Source: Candidatus Poribacteria bacterium (lineage in GTDB: Bacteria > Poribacteria > WGA-4E > WGA-3G). From it: 54,374 nt of DNA. The notes beneath the pieces are model-generated. The model had not been told where the DNA came from and did not search any database. It saw only the letters and a list, made by a program, of their open reading frames with translations. Positions 40,817 to 49,863 of the stretch are shown here, in pieces; the first letter of the stretch is position 1; each line of letters starts with the position of its first letter. The translations under genes and the position numbers were made by a program. The DNA is taken from NCBI GenBank assembly GCA_022394775.1, contig JAGFCB010000291.1, positions 1-54,374 on the forward strand. Reading direction: 5' to 3'.

Positions 40817-42853
40817 CTACGAAAGCGAACGTGCCACTTGTTCGTGGACATAACATTCGAGAACATCACCGACCTGTAAGTCGTCAAATGTCTCAATACC
40901 GATACCGCATTCGTAGTTCGCCTGCACCTCATTTACATTATCCTTAAATCGGCGCAGAGAATTCACTTTGCCTTCGTGAATTAATCGATTGTCGCGTAAA
41001 ATACGAAGCGGTTCGCCATGCGTAATTCGCCCCCAATTGACGTAGCTGCCAGCGACTAAACCGAGGCGCGGCACTTTAAACAATTCACGCACTTCTGCCC
41101 GTCCAATGACAACTTCTCGTACTTCAGGATCCAGTAAGCCTTCCATTGCTGAATGGATATAGGAAATGAGTTCATAAATAACGTTGTACGTCCGCACATC
41201 GATCCCCTCACTTTCCTTAGCTTGCACTGCTTCCGTTGTTGGATGAACATTGAAACCCACAACAATCGCATCTGAGGCAGAGGCGAGCAAAATATCCGTT
41301 TCGGTGATACCGCCGACCGCTTGGTGAATTATGTTGATCTTTACCTCGTCGGTACTCAACTCAAGGAGCGATGAAGCAACTGCTTGTACCGATCCTTGCA
41401 CATCGCCTTTAAGAACGACATTTAACTCTTTAATCTCGCCTTCCTGAATCTGTTGAAATAGGTTTTCAAGGCTGACATGGCTATTAGCTCCGAGTTTTTC
41501 GGTGCGATACTGATCCTGGCGAGTTTCGCTGATTAAGCGGGCATCTCTATCAGATTCTACGACGTAGAACTTGTCGCCTGCCTCAGGCACGCCTGTGAAG
41601 CCAAGGACCTCAACCGGGCGTGAAGGACCAGCTTCCTTCAATCGTTTCCCAAGGTCGTCCATCATTGCTCTAACTCTTCCAGAATATCTACCGGAAACAA
41701 ATACATCGCCAACACGCAATGTACCAGACTGGACAAGCACAGTCGCAACAGCCCCGCGTCCTTTGTCTACCTCTGCTTCAACGATAATACCGCGCGCAAG
41801 TTTATTCGGATTCGCCTTGAGTTCAAGAAGTGCTGCTTCCAAAAGGAGCATCTCAAGCAAAAAGTCGATGCCTGTTCCTTCCGTCGCGGAGGTTTCAACA
41901 CAAATTGTTTGTCCACCCCAATCTTCTGGAAGAAGTTCATGCTCTGACAATTGTTGCTTGATGTAGTCTGGACGCGCACCCGGCACATCTATTTTATTAA
42001 TCGCAACCACGATGGGGACTTTAGCCGCTTTCGCGTGGCTAATAGCCTCAATCGTTTGTGGCATGACACCGTCGTCCGCTGCGACGATCAGAACAACAAT
42101 GTCCGTTGCCTGCGCGCCGCGTGCCCGCATCGCAGTAAAAGCAGCGTGTCCGGGCGTATCTAAGAAGACAACACTTCCACCCTCCAACGCTACATGATAA
42201 GCACCGATATGTTGAGTTATGTTTCCCGCCTCAGATTCACTGATATTTGATTGACGAATAGCATCTAAAAGAGAGGTTTTACCGTGGTCAACGTGTCCCA
42301 TAATTGTGACGACTGGCGCACGGGGTTTTAAAGATTCCGGCGGATCTTGTATTTCGACTAATAGTTCTTCCTCAAGGGTTCGCGATTTAACTGCTTCAAA
42401 ATTCAGATGCTCTCCGAGCATCACAAGGGTATCGTAACCAAGTCGTTGATTTATGTTCGCCATGACCTTTAACTTCATCAGTTGCATAATCAAGGCATTC
42501 GGCTGCAACTCAAGTGATGCAGCAAGATCGGCAACAGTTGCACCTTCTTCGATTTGTAATCTATCTGTTGTGTCAGGTGATGCCTTCGGCGGAGTTTCAT
42601 CTGATGCCTCAGCTGTAGAAACGGCTTCCGCCGGATTGGTCATCAATTCGGATTCAATTAACTCTATAGTATCCGAATCAATGGAACTCATCTCTTTTTT
42701 ACCGCGAACCCCATGCTCTTCCAAAAGCGCAATAAGTTCCTTGGTTGTTAGGTTGCATTGTCTTGCGAATTCGTAAACTCGCATCCCTCGACCTTGTTTC
42801 TCCTCACGATTATCTTTGGCATCCTTTCGCCGCTGTCGTGGGGCTTTGCTCAT
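40817..42853 (-). CDS. infB: Translation initiation factor IF-2
   Basis: This 678-residue GTPase places initiator tRNA on the ribosome. The G1 motif GHVDHGKTS is at residues 186-194, G3 DTPGHAAF, G4 NKID, and the C-terminal domains 2-4 are complete. An N-terminal IF2_N-like domain (MRVYEFARQCNLTTKELIAL) is present, with a Glu/Ala-rich linker. I choose the ATG giving MSKAPRQRR because AAGGAGG precedes it; the start lies 44 bases inside the ylxR coding region. Length is compact for IF-2. Confidence 0.98.
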   Translation of the reverse strand: MSKAPRQRRKDAKDNREEKQGRGMRVYEFARQCNLTTKELIALLEEHGVRGKKEMSSIDSDTIELIESELMTNPAEAVSTAEASDETPPKASPDTTDRLQIEEGATVADLAASLELQPNALIMQLMKLKVMANINQRLGYDTLVMLGEHLNFEAVKSRTLEEELLVEIQDPPESLKPRAPVVTIMGHVDHGKTSLLDAIRQSNISESEAGNITQHIGAYHVALEGGSVVFLDTPGHAAFTAMRARGAQATDIVVLIVAADDGVMPQTIEAISHAKAAKVPIVVAINKIDVPGARPDYIKQQLSEHELLPEDWGGQTICVETSATEGTGIDFLLEMLLLEAALLELKANPNKLARGIIVEAEVDKGRGAVATVLVQSGTLRVGDVFVSGRYSGRVRAMMDDLGKRLKEAGPSRPVEVLGFTGVPEAGDKFYVVESDRDARLISETRQDQYRTEKLGANSHVSLENLFQQIQEGEIKELNVVLKGDVQGSVQAVASSLLELSTDEVKINIIHQAVGGITETDILLASASDAIVVGFNVHPTTEAVQAKESEGIDVRTYNVIYELISYIHSAMEGLLDPEVREVVIGRAEVRELFKVPRLGLVAGSYVNWGRITHGEPLRILRDNRLIHEGKVNSLRRFKDNVNEVQANYECGIGIETFDDLQVGDVLECYVHEQVARSLS

Positions 42854-43163
42854 GATCGTTCCTCCTTTTTCCTGTTGTACTCTCGGCTTCTTCAGTCCAT
42901 TGAAGAAGAACCCTCTCAAACCGCTCTATAACTGCGTTTGGCAGTTGCACACGTAACACAGAATTAATCCGCCTTGGAGACTTAAACGCCTTATGAATAC
43001 AGCGTTGAGAGATGCAGACATAAGCCCCGCGCCCGTGTAAACGCTTCTCGTTGTCAATTCGCAGCCTATCATCTTTTTCTGAGGCAAACCTTAGCAATGT
43101 TTTTTGTAAAAACTTACCACGGCATCCAATACAAGTACGAATAACATCCTTCAACAACTTCAC
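42810..43163 (-). CDS. ylxR: YlxR family RNA-binding protein (DUF448)
   Basis: This 117-residue protein is DUF448/YlxR: IRTCIGCRGKFLQKTLLRFA, then HGRGAYVCISQRCIHKAFK with the GRGAY motif. It is found between nusA and infB in many bacteria, as here, and binds nucleic acid. The start is GTG or a nearby TTG; no good ribosome binding site. Its last 44 bases overlap infB in another frame, giving a long Arg/Gln-rich C-terminal tail. Confidence 0.9.
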   Translation of the reverse strand: MKLLKDVIRTCIGCRGKFLQKTLLRFASEKDDRLRIDNEKRLHGRGAYVCISQRCIHKAFKSPRRINSVLRVQLPNAVIERFERVLLQWTEEAESTTGKRRNDHEQSPTTAAKGCQR

Positions 43164-43217
43164 CCACTTTTGCCGCTTTAATGTTCAGGCATTGTACAAT
43201 AAGAAGCCCACAGCAGC

Positions 43218-44534
43218 CTATTCGGATTCATCAGAATCATCATTCGCATCAGCAACGTCAAGCGTCTCAGGGTTCTCTTCAGCACCCACAATCGTTTCAC
43301 TTTCTTCGTCCAGAGGCTCAAGTACTTCGGCTTCAAAAGTATCCGCGTCTACCTCAACATCCTCTGCTGAATCAACGTGATGTTCACTCTTCGTCGAATC
43401 TGGAGTATCAATAACCGCTTCTTCTCCATCTTTTGAGCGATCCGTTACTTGTGCCTCAGTTTTATCAGGGGTTTCCGATTTAAAGAGTTCGTCAATCGAA
43501 ACAGTCGCCTCGGATTCCCCTTTTATGTCAACCTTCCATCCCGTTAGTTTTGCGGCGAGCCGAGCATTCTGTCCTCGTTGACCAATGGCTAAAGAGAGTT
43601 GATCGTCTGGGACAATCACACGCGCACTTCTATTTGCTTCGTCGAGTTCTACTCTCCGCACAACGACACGTCCTAAAGCTTTGGAAATAAAAACAGTGGC
43701 ATCCTCGCTCCATTCAACGAGATCAATTTTTTCATCATCAAGTTCGCTGATAATATTTTTAACCCGAATCCCTTTGACACCGACACACGTGCCAACAGCA
43801 TCTATACCCTCCTCAACTGCCTGAACAGCAACTTTCGTCCGATTGCCTGGGTCACGTGCAACTGCCATAATCTGGACCTGACCTTCATAGATTTCAGGGA
43901 CTTCTTGTTCAAACAATATTGAGACAAGATCTCGGTGGGTTCGCGATACGATAATAGGAGCACCGCGCGGCTCATTTTTCACCGACAGAATCAGACATTG
44001 CAAACGTTTGCCGCGTTCGTAGTTTTGAGAGCGAGGCATCTCCCGAGGTGGCAAAAAGGCTTCTGTCTGTTCAAGATCTAAAATGATACCACCACGTTCA
44101 AAACGCTGGACATAACCTGTGACAACCTCACCTTCGCGTCCTACGAATTCGTGATAGATTTTTTCGCGTTCCGCTTGTTTGATTTTCTGGAAAAGGATCT
44201 GCTTTGCTAACTGTGCCGGAATCCGTCCGAATTCATCAGGATTAATTTCGACGTTCAGCGTCTGTCCCACCTCAATATCGGGTTGGAGTTCCTTAGCTTT
44301 CTCAATAGGAATCTCCGTAGGGAAATCACGCATAATCTCAACGACCTTTTTAGGGACGTAGCAGCGTATATCACCCGCTTCCAAATTAATCTCAACAGAA
44401 ACATCGGCATCGGGACCGTAAACCCGGCGTGCAGCAGCACTTAGTGCTTCCTCTATCGCCTCAATAAAAACCTCTTCAGGTAAATCTGTCTGTGCCGTAT
44501 TTTGACGAATAGCGTTTTGGAGATTTTCTAACAT
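43218..44534 (-). CDS. nusA: Transcription termination/antitermination protein NusA
   Basis: This 438-residue factor binds RNA polymerase. The order is N-terminal domain, S1 (EGEVVTGYVQRFERGGIILD), and two KH domains (VGVKGIRVKNIISELDDEKI, DQLSLAIGQRGQNARLAAKL). Instead of repeated C-terminal AR2 domains, it ends in about 90 acidic, low-complexity residues (VEVDADTFEAEV and SDESE). The start is at MLENLQNAIRQ; no clear ribosome binding site, so it may be coupled to rimP translation. Confidence 0.96.
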   Translation of the reverse strand: MLENLQNAIRQNTAQTDLPEEVFIEAIEEALSAAARRVYGPDADVSVEINLEAGDIRCYVPKKVVEIMRDFPTEIPIEKAKELQPDIEVGQTLNVEINPDEFGRIPAQLAKQILFQKIKQAEREKIYHEFVGREGEVVTGYVQRFERGGIILDLEQTEAFLPPREMPRSQNYERGKRLQCLILSVKNEPRGAPIIVSRTHRDLVSILFEQEVPEIYEGQVQIMAVARDPGNRTKVAVQAVEEGIDAVGTCVGVKGIRVKNIISELDDEKIDLVEWSEDATVFISKALGRVVVRRVELDEANRSARVIVPDDQLSLAIGQRGQNARLAAKLTGWKVDIKGESEATVSIDELFKSETPDKTEAQVTDRSKDGEEAVIDTPDSTKSEHHVDSAEDVEVDADTFEAEVLEPLDEESETIVGAEENPETLDVADANDDSDESE

Positions 44535-44657
44535 GAGTAATGTTCGCGGTTTCTTATATTTATATAGGTATCTAAATAAGATCCTATATAATTTCAGCCC
44601 GCGTGCTCCTTTCCAATTCTTTTACAACTTGCAATGGACACCGTTTGTGTCTACCAG

Positions 44658-45113
44658 TTACCACTGCAGGTGTATGTGCGCCTTGCGAATTTGTGAAATC
44701 TGGACAGAGATGTTCTCTCTACCTGCCTGTGCCAAAATAACCCTTTCAGGATGGACCTCTACAATAACGCCTTGCACATGACGTTCCTGCCCATTTTCTG
44801 ATTCCGAAGGGACTTCTATTTCAACAGTGCGTCCACAATTTCGCTGAAAGTCTCTGGCAGTTTGTAGTGGTCTATCTATTCCGGGTGAAGCGACTTCCAA
44901 CTGCGTGTAGCCTGCTAACTGTTCATGGACTTCCAAAATTGGGTGTACAACATGGTTCACTGCTTGGCAATCCGCTACCGAAAGACCATCCGGCTTGTGA
45001 ATGAGGAGTCGCAAGGTCTGTCTGTGTGCTTCAACATCTACAAGCTCAATGCCGTCAAGTTCAAGCATCGGTGCCAACATCTCAATAATAGAGTTCTTCT
45101 CGGTTGTTGTCAT
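44658..45113 (-). CDS. rimP: Ribosome maturation factor RimP
   Basis: This 151-residue protein is needed for 30S assembly and is the first gene of the nusA-infB operon in most bacteria. Matching segments are DGIELVDVEAHRQTLRLLIH, SVADCQAVNHVVHPILE and YTQLEVASPGIDRPLQTARD. Length is typical. No ribosome binding site is visible before the ATG, and a transcript from the promoter at 45570-45598 would have a 450-nt leader. Confidence 0.94.
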   Translation of the reverse strand: MTTTEKNSIIEMLAPMLELDGIELVDVEAHRQTLRLLIHKPDGLSVADCQAVNHVVHPILEVHEQLAGYTQLEVASPGIDRPLQTARDFQRNCGRTVEIEVPSESENGQERHVQGVIVEVHPERVILAQAGRENISVQISQIRKAHIHLQW

Positions 45114-45569
45114 ATCTACAATAATATATAAAAAAACGCGAAATATCCCAATAGTAGAGGTCCCTCGCGGTTCGTTTTATGTTGCATCATGCAGATGGAA
45201 GACGTAGCACTGAGGTAATTGTGTCCGCCTCTAATTCTAAGCAACTGCGTCATACAACTTCTACCGATTGCCAAGCAACGGTGTATTAATTCTCTTCCAT
45301 TACCTGTATTGTGTTACATAGTACCCGTTTTCCCCGTCGTAGTCAAGCCAATTCGCCAATCCTACAGAACCATTTAGCGTTTACCCATAACTGAATATTG
45401 CCATCAATCGGAAGATCTAAGGATTAAAAACTAATGCGTTTGAAAAAACTCAATGGATTTTTTGTGCCAACTGCCGTTTTATGTCCGTCTGCTCTGTATA
45501 GCAGTCTTCGACATCAGCTGCAAGCCAAAACATGTAACTAAAGCAAAATTCGCGAAAGATTATGACATA
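45114..45569 (-). other. Long leader of the rimP-nusA-infB operon, content unknown
   Basis: About 450 nt lie between the promoter and rimP. I searched it by eye for a tRNA (metY precedes rimP in E. coli), a known riboswitch and an open frame and saw none. A piece near 45163-45180 (CGAACCGCGAGGGACC on the minus strand) resembles the nuo leader box. With the 180 bp up to the leaderless gene at 45750, this is the longest stretch without a gene in the window. Confidence 0.5.
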
Positions 45570-45598
45570 ATTGTATCATATCTTGTGTTGTAAGTCAA
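45570..45598 (-). promoter_or_regulatory. Sigma-70-type promoter of the rimP-nusA-infB operon
   Basis: On the minus strand TTGACT (45598-45593), a 17-nt spacer and TACAAT (45575-45570) form a near-consensus promoter. It faces the operon and lies in an AT-rich stretch. Confidence 0.7.
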
Positions 45599-45737
45599 AT
45601 TAAATAGGACTTACCCAATTTTTCTATTAAATCCTAAGTATTGGGCAGTGCTGGTGAAGTTTTTGTAAATCTTGTAAATAGTCTTCACTAACCCGATTAA
45701 GTTGTGGAAAGCAATTTCATTTTCCAGCAAAGTACGC

Positions 45738-45750
45738 TATAATACCTACA
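45738..45750 (+). promoter_or_regulatory. Extended -10 box giving a probably leaderless transcript
   Basis: TATAAT at 45738-45743 is followed six bases later by the ATG at 45750, so the transcript should start at or near the A of the start codon. No ribosome binding site is present. A -35 box 17-18 nt upstream is weak (TTTCAT). Confidence 0.5.
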
Positions 45751-46370
45751 TGAGTATGTTTCGTGAACATTGGATCGGCGGATTAGTCGCTTACAGTACC
45801 TTTTTCGTCATTTCGCTTATCGCGACCTTTGCTGTACCAATCTTTTATGATGGAATACCACAAGCGTGGAATCCAACTATCCCGCCAGTGAGTGACCTGA
45901 TAAAAATAATCGGTTGTTTCGTTGTTGCAGTGCTGTTCGGATTGTGGCCCGATGTTGACATCAAAAGTAAGAGCCAAAAGATCTTTTATAGAGTACTGTT
46001 TGTTCTGAACGTGGTGCTGATTGTTTTTTTGCAGAAGTATCTCCTATCGGCGTTGTTGGGGCTATTCGCGATGCTCCCGATTATGAGCAAACACCGTGGC
46101 TGGACACACGCCAGGATTACGATGATCCTGCTCCCTGTTGTATTTCTGTTAATTCCAATTTATACCGGATACCCAGAATGGCAATCAACCGGTAATCTTG
46201 TGGACCACTTTAATGCCTTACAAGATTGGGATTACCTTCCACACGCCATCCTGAGTGGGTTGCCATTCTATGTAGCAGGTTTCATCGGCTATGCGACACA
46301 TCTCCATTTAGACGGCATCCTATTCCGTTCGCGGAAAGCACAACGACAGAAGGCGCGGGTAAATCAATGA
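45750..46370 (+). CDS. YdjM-like membrane-bound metal-dependent hydrolase
   Basis: This 206-residue membrane protein has about five hydrophobic helices and the conserved motifs GLWPDVDIKS (residues 66-75), SKHRGWTHA and THLHLDGILF. These His/Asp motifs are those of the YdjM/LexA-regulated putative hydrolase family (PF04307); the substrate is unknown. I start at the ATG at 45750; the second ATG two codons later is possible. It overlaps the CCA-adding enzyme gene by four bases (ATGA). Confidence 0.85.
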   Translation: MSMFREHWIGGLVAYSTFFVISLIATFAVPIFYDGIPQAWNPTIPPVSDLIKIIGCFVVAVLFGLWPDVDIKSKSQKIFYRVLFVLNVVLIVFLQKYLLSALLGLFAMLPIMSKHRGWTHARITMILLPVVFLLIPIYTGYPEWQSTGNLVDHFNALQDWDYLPHAILSGLPFYVAGFIGYATHLHLDGILFRSRKAQRQKARVNQ

Positions 46371-47710
46371 ATATAACGACTCAAACGCTTCAAGACCTAT
46401 TTAGCAATCAAACTATGCAAGCACTCGCTCATTTTGCCGATAAGCGAGGCGTGCAACTCTATCTCGTCGGTGGCAGTGTGAGAGATCTGTTACTCAAACG
46501 TCAGATGACGGATATCGATTTCGCCTTAGCCTCAAATGCGATTCGGTTTGCCAAGGCGTTCGCTGCCAGCATCAACGCAGCTTGGGTTGCACTCGAAAAA
46601 AATCATCCTACCACTGCCCGTGTAATTGTAAAACAACACAACACTCCGCAGTTCCCCACTCTAAGCATGGATTTTGCCCAATTCCGAGCTGCATCACTCA
46701 CCGAGGACTTACGTTTACGAGACTTGACGATTAATGCAATGGCAATTGCGTTTGAGAATGTAGAATCGGTTATAAATAGTCCTTGTGAACAAAAGCCTCC
46801 GCACGTGATTGACCCGTGCGGCGGTATAACAGACTTAGAGAGAGGTTTGCTCCAATTTCCGAGTGAACAGGTCATACGAGCGGATCCTGCTCGCTTACTG
46901 CGAATTTATAGATTCGCAGCCCAGTTAGATTTCAAGATTTCTGAAGGAGCGAGTGATTTGGTAACAAAGCATCGATCACTACTCTCTAACGTCGCGTCGG
47001 AACGATGCCGCGACGAACTGATGAAAATTTTAAGTGTTAAAAAAGCAACTCCATACCTACAACAAATGGAAGCTGTCGGATTACTGGCGCAAGTCCTACC
47101 GTCTATAAAAGCAACATGTATACCTTGGCGTTCACTTGAAAATTTTGAGGACAGCCCAATCCCCATAGAATTCCATGTATATCGGAAGAAAATTAATAGC
47201 TATCTTCGAGAAAAACTCGGGGACGGAGTCAGGCGGCGTTCTTTAATCAAGCTGAGTCTACTCTTGGAAGGTAACCTCACGGATGTTGATGTCTATCTTC
47301 GATTGAGCCGTAAAGCAACACAATGGATGAAAATTCTTCTCAGCGGTAGCGAAGTCCTTAAAAATAAGAGTCGGCGCTTGACCGAAAAACGGATAATTCA
47401 CTTTTTCTGCACTTACACATCCGACCGGTGGGGCGTGCTTCTCTATGCGGTAGCATCGCATTCGATTGACCCGGCATTACTGAAACAGGTTGCGGACACA
47501 TACGATAAACGTATTCTGCCGGTTTACAGACAGGGTAGGCTCATCTCTGGAAAGGATTTGATTAAGAACTTTAAGTTGAAAAAAGGGAAACGGATCGGAA
47601 AGTTGCTAAAAGAGATTGAAAGACGCCAGTTTTATGGCCATATCCGAACACGTGAGGAAGCACTTGACACCGTAGCGGCATTAATTCAGTGGTCTAATCG
47701 CTCTTCTTGA
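46367..47710 (+). CDS. cca: tRNA nucleotidyltransferase / poly(A) polymerase family protein
   Basis: This 447-residue class II nucleotidyltransferase has LYLVGGSVRDLLLKR (residues 32-46) with the catalytic TDIDFA (Asp49, Asp51), RLRDLTINAMA and the RNA-binding RADPARLLRIYRFAAQLDF. It probably adds or repairs the CCA end of tRNAs; a poly(A) polymerase or an A-adding form cannot be excluded. No C-terminal HD domain is seen. Its ATG overlaps the upstream stop, so translation is coupled; there is no strong ribosome binding site. Confidence 0.9.
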   Translation: MNITTQTLQDLFSNQTMQALAHFADKRGVQLYLVGGSVRDLLLKRQMTDIDFALASNAIRFAKAFAASINAAWVALEKNHPTTARVIVKQHNTPQFPTLSMDFAQFRAASLTEDLRLRDLTINAMAIAFENVESVINSPCEQKPPHVIDPCGGITDLERGLLQFPSEQVIRADPARLLRIYRFAAQLDFKISEGASDLVTKHRSLLSNVASERCRDELMKILSVKKATPYLQQMEAVGLLAQVLPSIKATCIPWRSLENFEDSPIPIEFHVYRKKINSYLREKLGDGVRRRSLIKLSLLLEGNLTDVDVYLRLSRKATQWMKILLSGSEVLKNKSRRLTEKRIIHFFCTYTSDRWGVLLYAVASHSIDPALLKQVADTYDKRILPVYRQGRLISGKDLIKNFKLKKGKRIGKLLKEIERRQFYGHIRTREEALDTVAALIQWSNRSS

Positions 47711-47711
47711 G

Positions 47712-48386
47712 CTACAATTTTGTTTGATATTTTCGCAGCAATTTCGGAAGCAACGACAGCAAAAGCATAAGCACACCAGCAATCCCGAGATAGAGCAGCG
47801 TCTTCAAAATATCGCCTTCACCCCTGACAAACGCACCACCGAACTGAACAAACACCGCCGTTCCGGGTAGCATAAAGATAGCAGAGACAAGCACAAAAGT
47901 GGAAAACCGGAGACTCGTCAGCCCGTAGGCGTAATTTTGAAGGTTAAACGGAAAAATAGGAACCAGACGTGTGAACATCAAAATACGCCATCCCTGCGCT
48001 TCAACCTGTTCATCTATCTTACGGAACTGGGCGTTGTCCTTGACCCAACTTTCAACAAGATCCCGGGCAACGTAACGGGCGATGAGGAAAGCAACAGAGA
48101 CAGAAATAATAGAGGCTACGGAAGCGTAGAAAACACCCCACAACGGTCCGAAAATGAAACCCGCTAATACGGTTACTGGGGTACCGGGTAGAAAGAAGAC
48201 AGTAGACGCAAGATAGAGTCCGATATAGATCAACGGGGCTATGCTCCCAAAACTTGTCACCCACGTTTTGATCTTCGGCACATTTTCCAACCGAATCTCG
48301 TCTGTTATGCCATAGTGTCGCAAGATAAAATAAACTACCGCAACAATGCCGACAGCAATAAGAATTTTAATGATACTATTTCTCAT
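47712..48386 (-). CDS. TVP38/TMEM64 (VTT/DedA-like) family membrane protein
   Basis: This 224-residue membrane protein has the VTT domain pattern: ASTVFFLPGTPVTVLAGFIF, GPLWGVFYASVASIISVSVA, FLIARYVARD and the TRLVPIFPFNLQNYAYGLTS segment. Five or six helices. Relatives flip phospholipids or carry lipids in eukaryotes; the bacterial role is uncertain. It ends one base from the convergent CCA gene. Its start overlaps the stop of the coiled-coil membrane gene by 11 bases. Confidence 0.9.
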   Translation of the reverse strand: MRNSIIKILIAVGIVAVVYFILRHYGITDEIRLENVPKIKTWVTSFGSIAPLIYIGLYLASTVFFLPGTPVTVLAGFIFGPLWGVFYASVASIISVSVAFLIARYVARDLVESWVKDNAQFRKIDEQVEAQGWRILMFTRLVPIFPFNLQNYAYGLTSLRFSTFVLVSAIFMLPGTAVFVQFGGAFVRGEGDILKTLLYLGIAGVLMLLLSLLPKLLRKYQTKL

Positions 48387-49863
48387 TTTCTTCTAAAATC
48401 GCCTCTAAATAAGCCTTTATCTGCGCCCGATATCGAACAGGAATACGGTTATTTTCTATGGCTTCAGCATAGGCACGCGACGTGTTCAGGACTACCTCGC
48501 TGAAGGGTAAATAGGCAGGAGCATCGTCGCTAACCTCACCTGTAAAGACCTCAGAGAAACCTTCCGCACTGCCTGAGATCTCTGTCGTAAGGGGTAACGC
48601 TTCCCCGTTCGTTTGTAAGATTGGTGTTGCCTCACCAGTAAGTGGCGATGTAGGATCTTCACCGCCTGTTTCGTTCCCTATTTTGTCAGTATCGCTTGTC
48701 TGTGATCCTGACTGTAAATCGGAATTCGATGTGTCTTCACGGGTTCCTTGCACCTCGTCGCCCCCGATGTCTTGACCAGGTGCCCCATCGCTATTTGCAA
48801 TGCCGCCGCCTGAGGATTCCATTTCAATAGTTGCTAATGCTAATTCTTTCTGGTTCGCTGTGAGCTGTGCTTCCAGTTGCGTCAGGTCCGTTGACTTTTC
48901 TATTTCCTCAAGTGCGGCTATGATGTCCTGTAAGGTTTCCGGTGTGACAGGTTGACCCTGAACCTGATTCAGCGAATCACCGAGCGCGCCTTTTGGTAAC
49001 CCTCGCGCCAAACGTTCAAAAAGACGCGTAAGTTCTGCTTGGAGCTCTGGTGGTATTTCAGTCTGTTCAGCAACGGTTTTCAGTTCCGCAGCGAGTTGAT
49101 TTGCATCCATGCCGCGAAAGTTTTGCGTCGCTTCTGTGGCTTCGGTGATAGCGTTTTGCGCTGATTGCTGCTTGCGTACATCTTTTTTTAAGTCGCTGAG
49201 ATGTTTTTGTGCGGTGTCAAGATCCTTCACTGTCTTCAACTGATTTATAGTATCTGCGATTTGCTTCTGTAGCCTTGAATCTTTGACCTGTTTTTCATCG
49301 AGGCTCTGAATGGCTTTATCTAAAACCTTCTGCTGGATGTCCGTGAGTGGTTCGGGCAGCTCATAGAAGCGCGGAACAGCAAAAGAAAGTCCTATTAACA
49401 ACAACGGGATTGGAAATAGTTTTAGGAACATCGGCACACGATATGGACTTACCTTCGCGATCTCTAAGGTTGTCACAGTCTCTGCAGCATCCCGGATTTG
49501 GAGTTGTGTAAACTCGCCTTGGGAGTCGGTTTGCATTAACCCAAACGCTGTGCCGAGACGCTCGCGAAGCCCCATTCTTTCGTCAACAGCGCGCGCCACA
49601 GACAGCAAATCTTTCCGGTGGTTGATACTGGAACATATACCTACAATTGCTGCTACAGTTATAACAATCCAACTGATATTCAGCAGCTGCATCGGCAGGA
49701 GAATTACTCGGTTCAGCATGAATAGAATCGTGAGCAGCACAAGCCCATAAAAAAACGCATCTACGATTCTCTCTAAGAGTGCCTGCCGATACATTCTACC
49801 ACGAATATCGGTTAGACAATTCTTGATGCGTTGTACATCTTGGTTGTGTTCAGAATTTACCAT
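48376..49863 (-). CDS. Membrane protein with coiled coil, unknown function
   Basis: This 495-residue protein has two membrane helices near residues 35-75, another near 152-168, then a long helical, coiled-coil-like region (about 175-350, with LDEKQVKDSRLQKQIADTIN). A low-complexity Ser/Asp/Gly-rich stretch (about 365-430) follows, and a C-terminal helix YLPFSEVVLNTSRAYAEAIE. The order of features and closing motif recall proteins found beside MoxR-ATPase and DUF58 clusters, but no moxR is in this window. It overlaps both neighbours (ATGGTAA with the glycosyltransferase). Function unknown. Confidence 0.75.
   Translation of the reverse strand: MVNSEHNQDVQRIKNCLTDIRGRMYRQALLERIVDAFFYGLVLLTILFMLNRVILLPMQLLNISWIVITVAAIVGICSSINHRKDLLSVARAVDERMGLRERLGTAFGLMQTDSQGEFTQLQIRDAAETVTTLEIAKVSPYRVPMFLKLFPIPLLLIGLSFAVPRFYELPEPLTDIQQKVLDKAIQSLDEKQVKDSRLQKQIADTINQLKTVKDLDTAQKHLSDLKKDVRKQQSAQNAITEATEATQNFRGMDANQLAAELKTVAEQTEIPPELQAELTRLFERLARGLPKGALGDSLNQVQGQPVTPETLQDIIAALEEIEKSTDLTQLEAQLTANQKELALATIEMESSGGGIANSDGAPGQDIGGDEVQGTREDTSNSDLQSGSQTSDTDKIGNETGGEDPTSPLTGEATPILQTNGEALPLTTEISGSAEGFSEVFTGEVSDDAPAYLPFSEVVLNTSRAYAEAIENNRIPVRYRAQIKAYLEAILEENEK

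Noticed and set aside
45121..45560. Possible tRNA upstream of rimP, as in E. coli (metY)
   Set aside because: No acceptor stem, TPsiC-like GGTTCRA or anticodon arrangement could be found on either strand.
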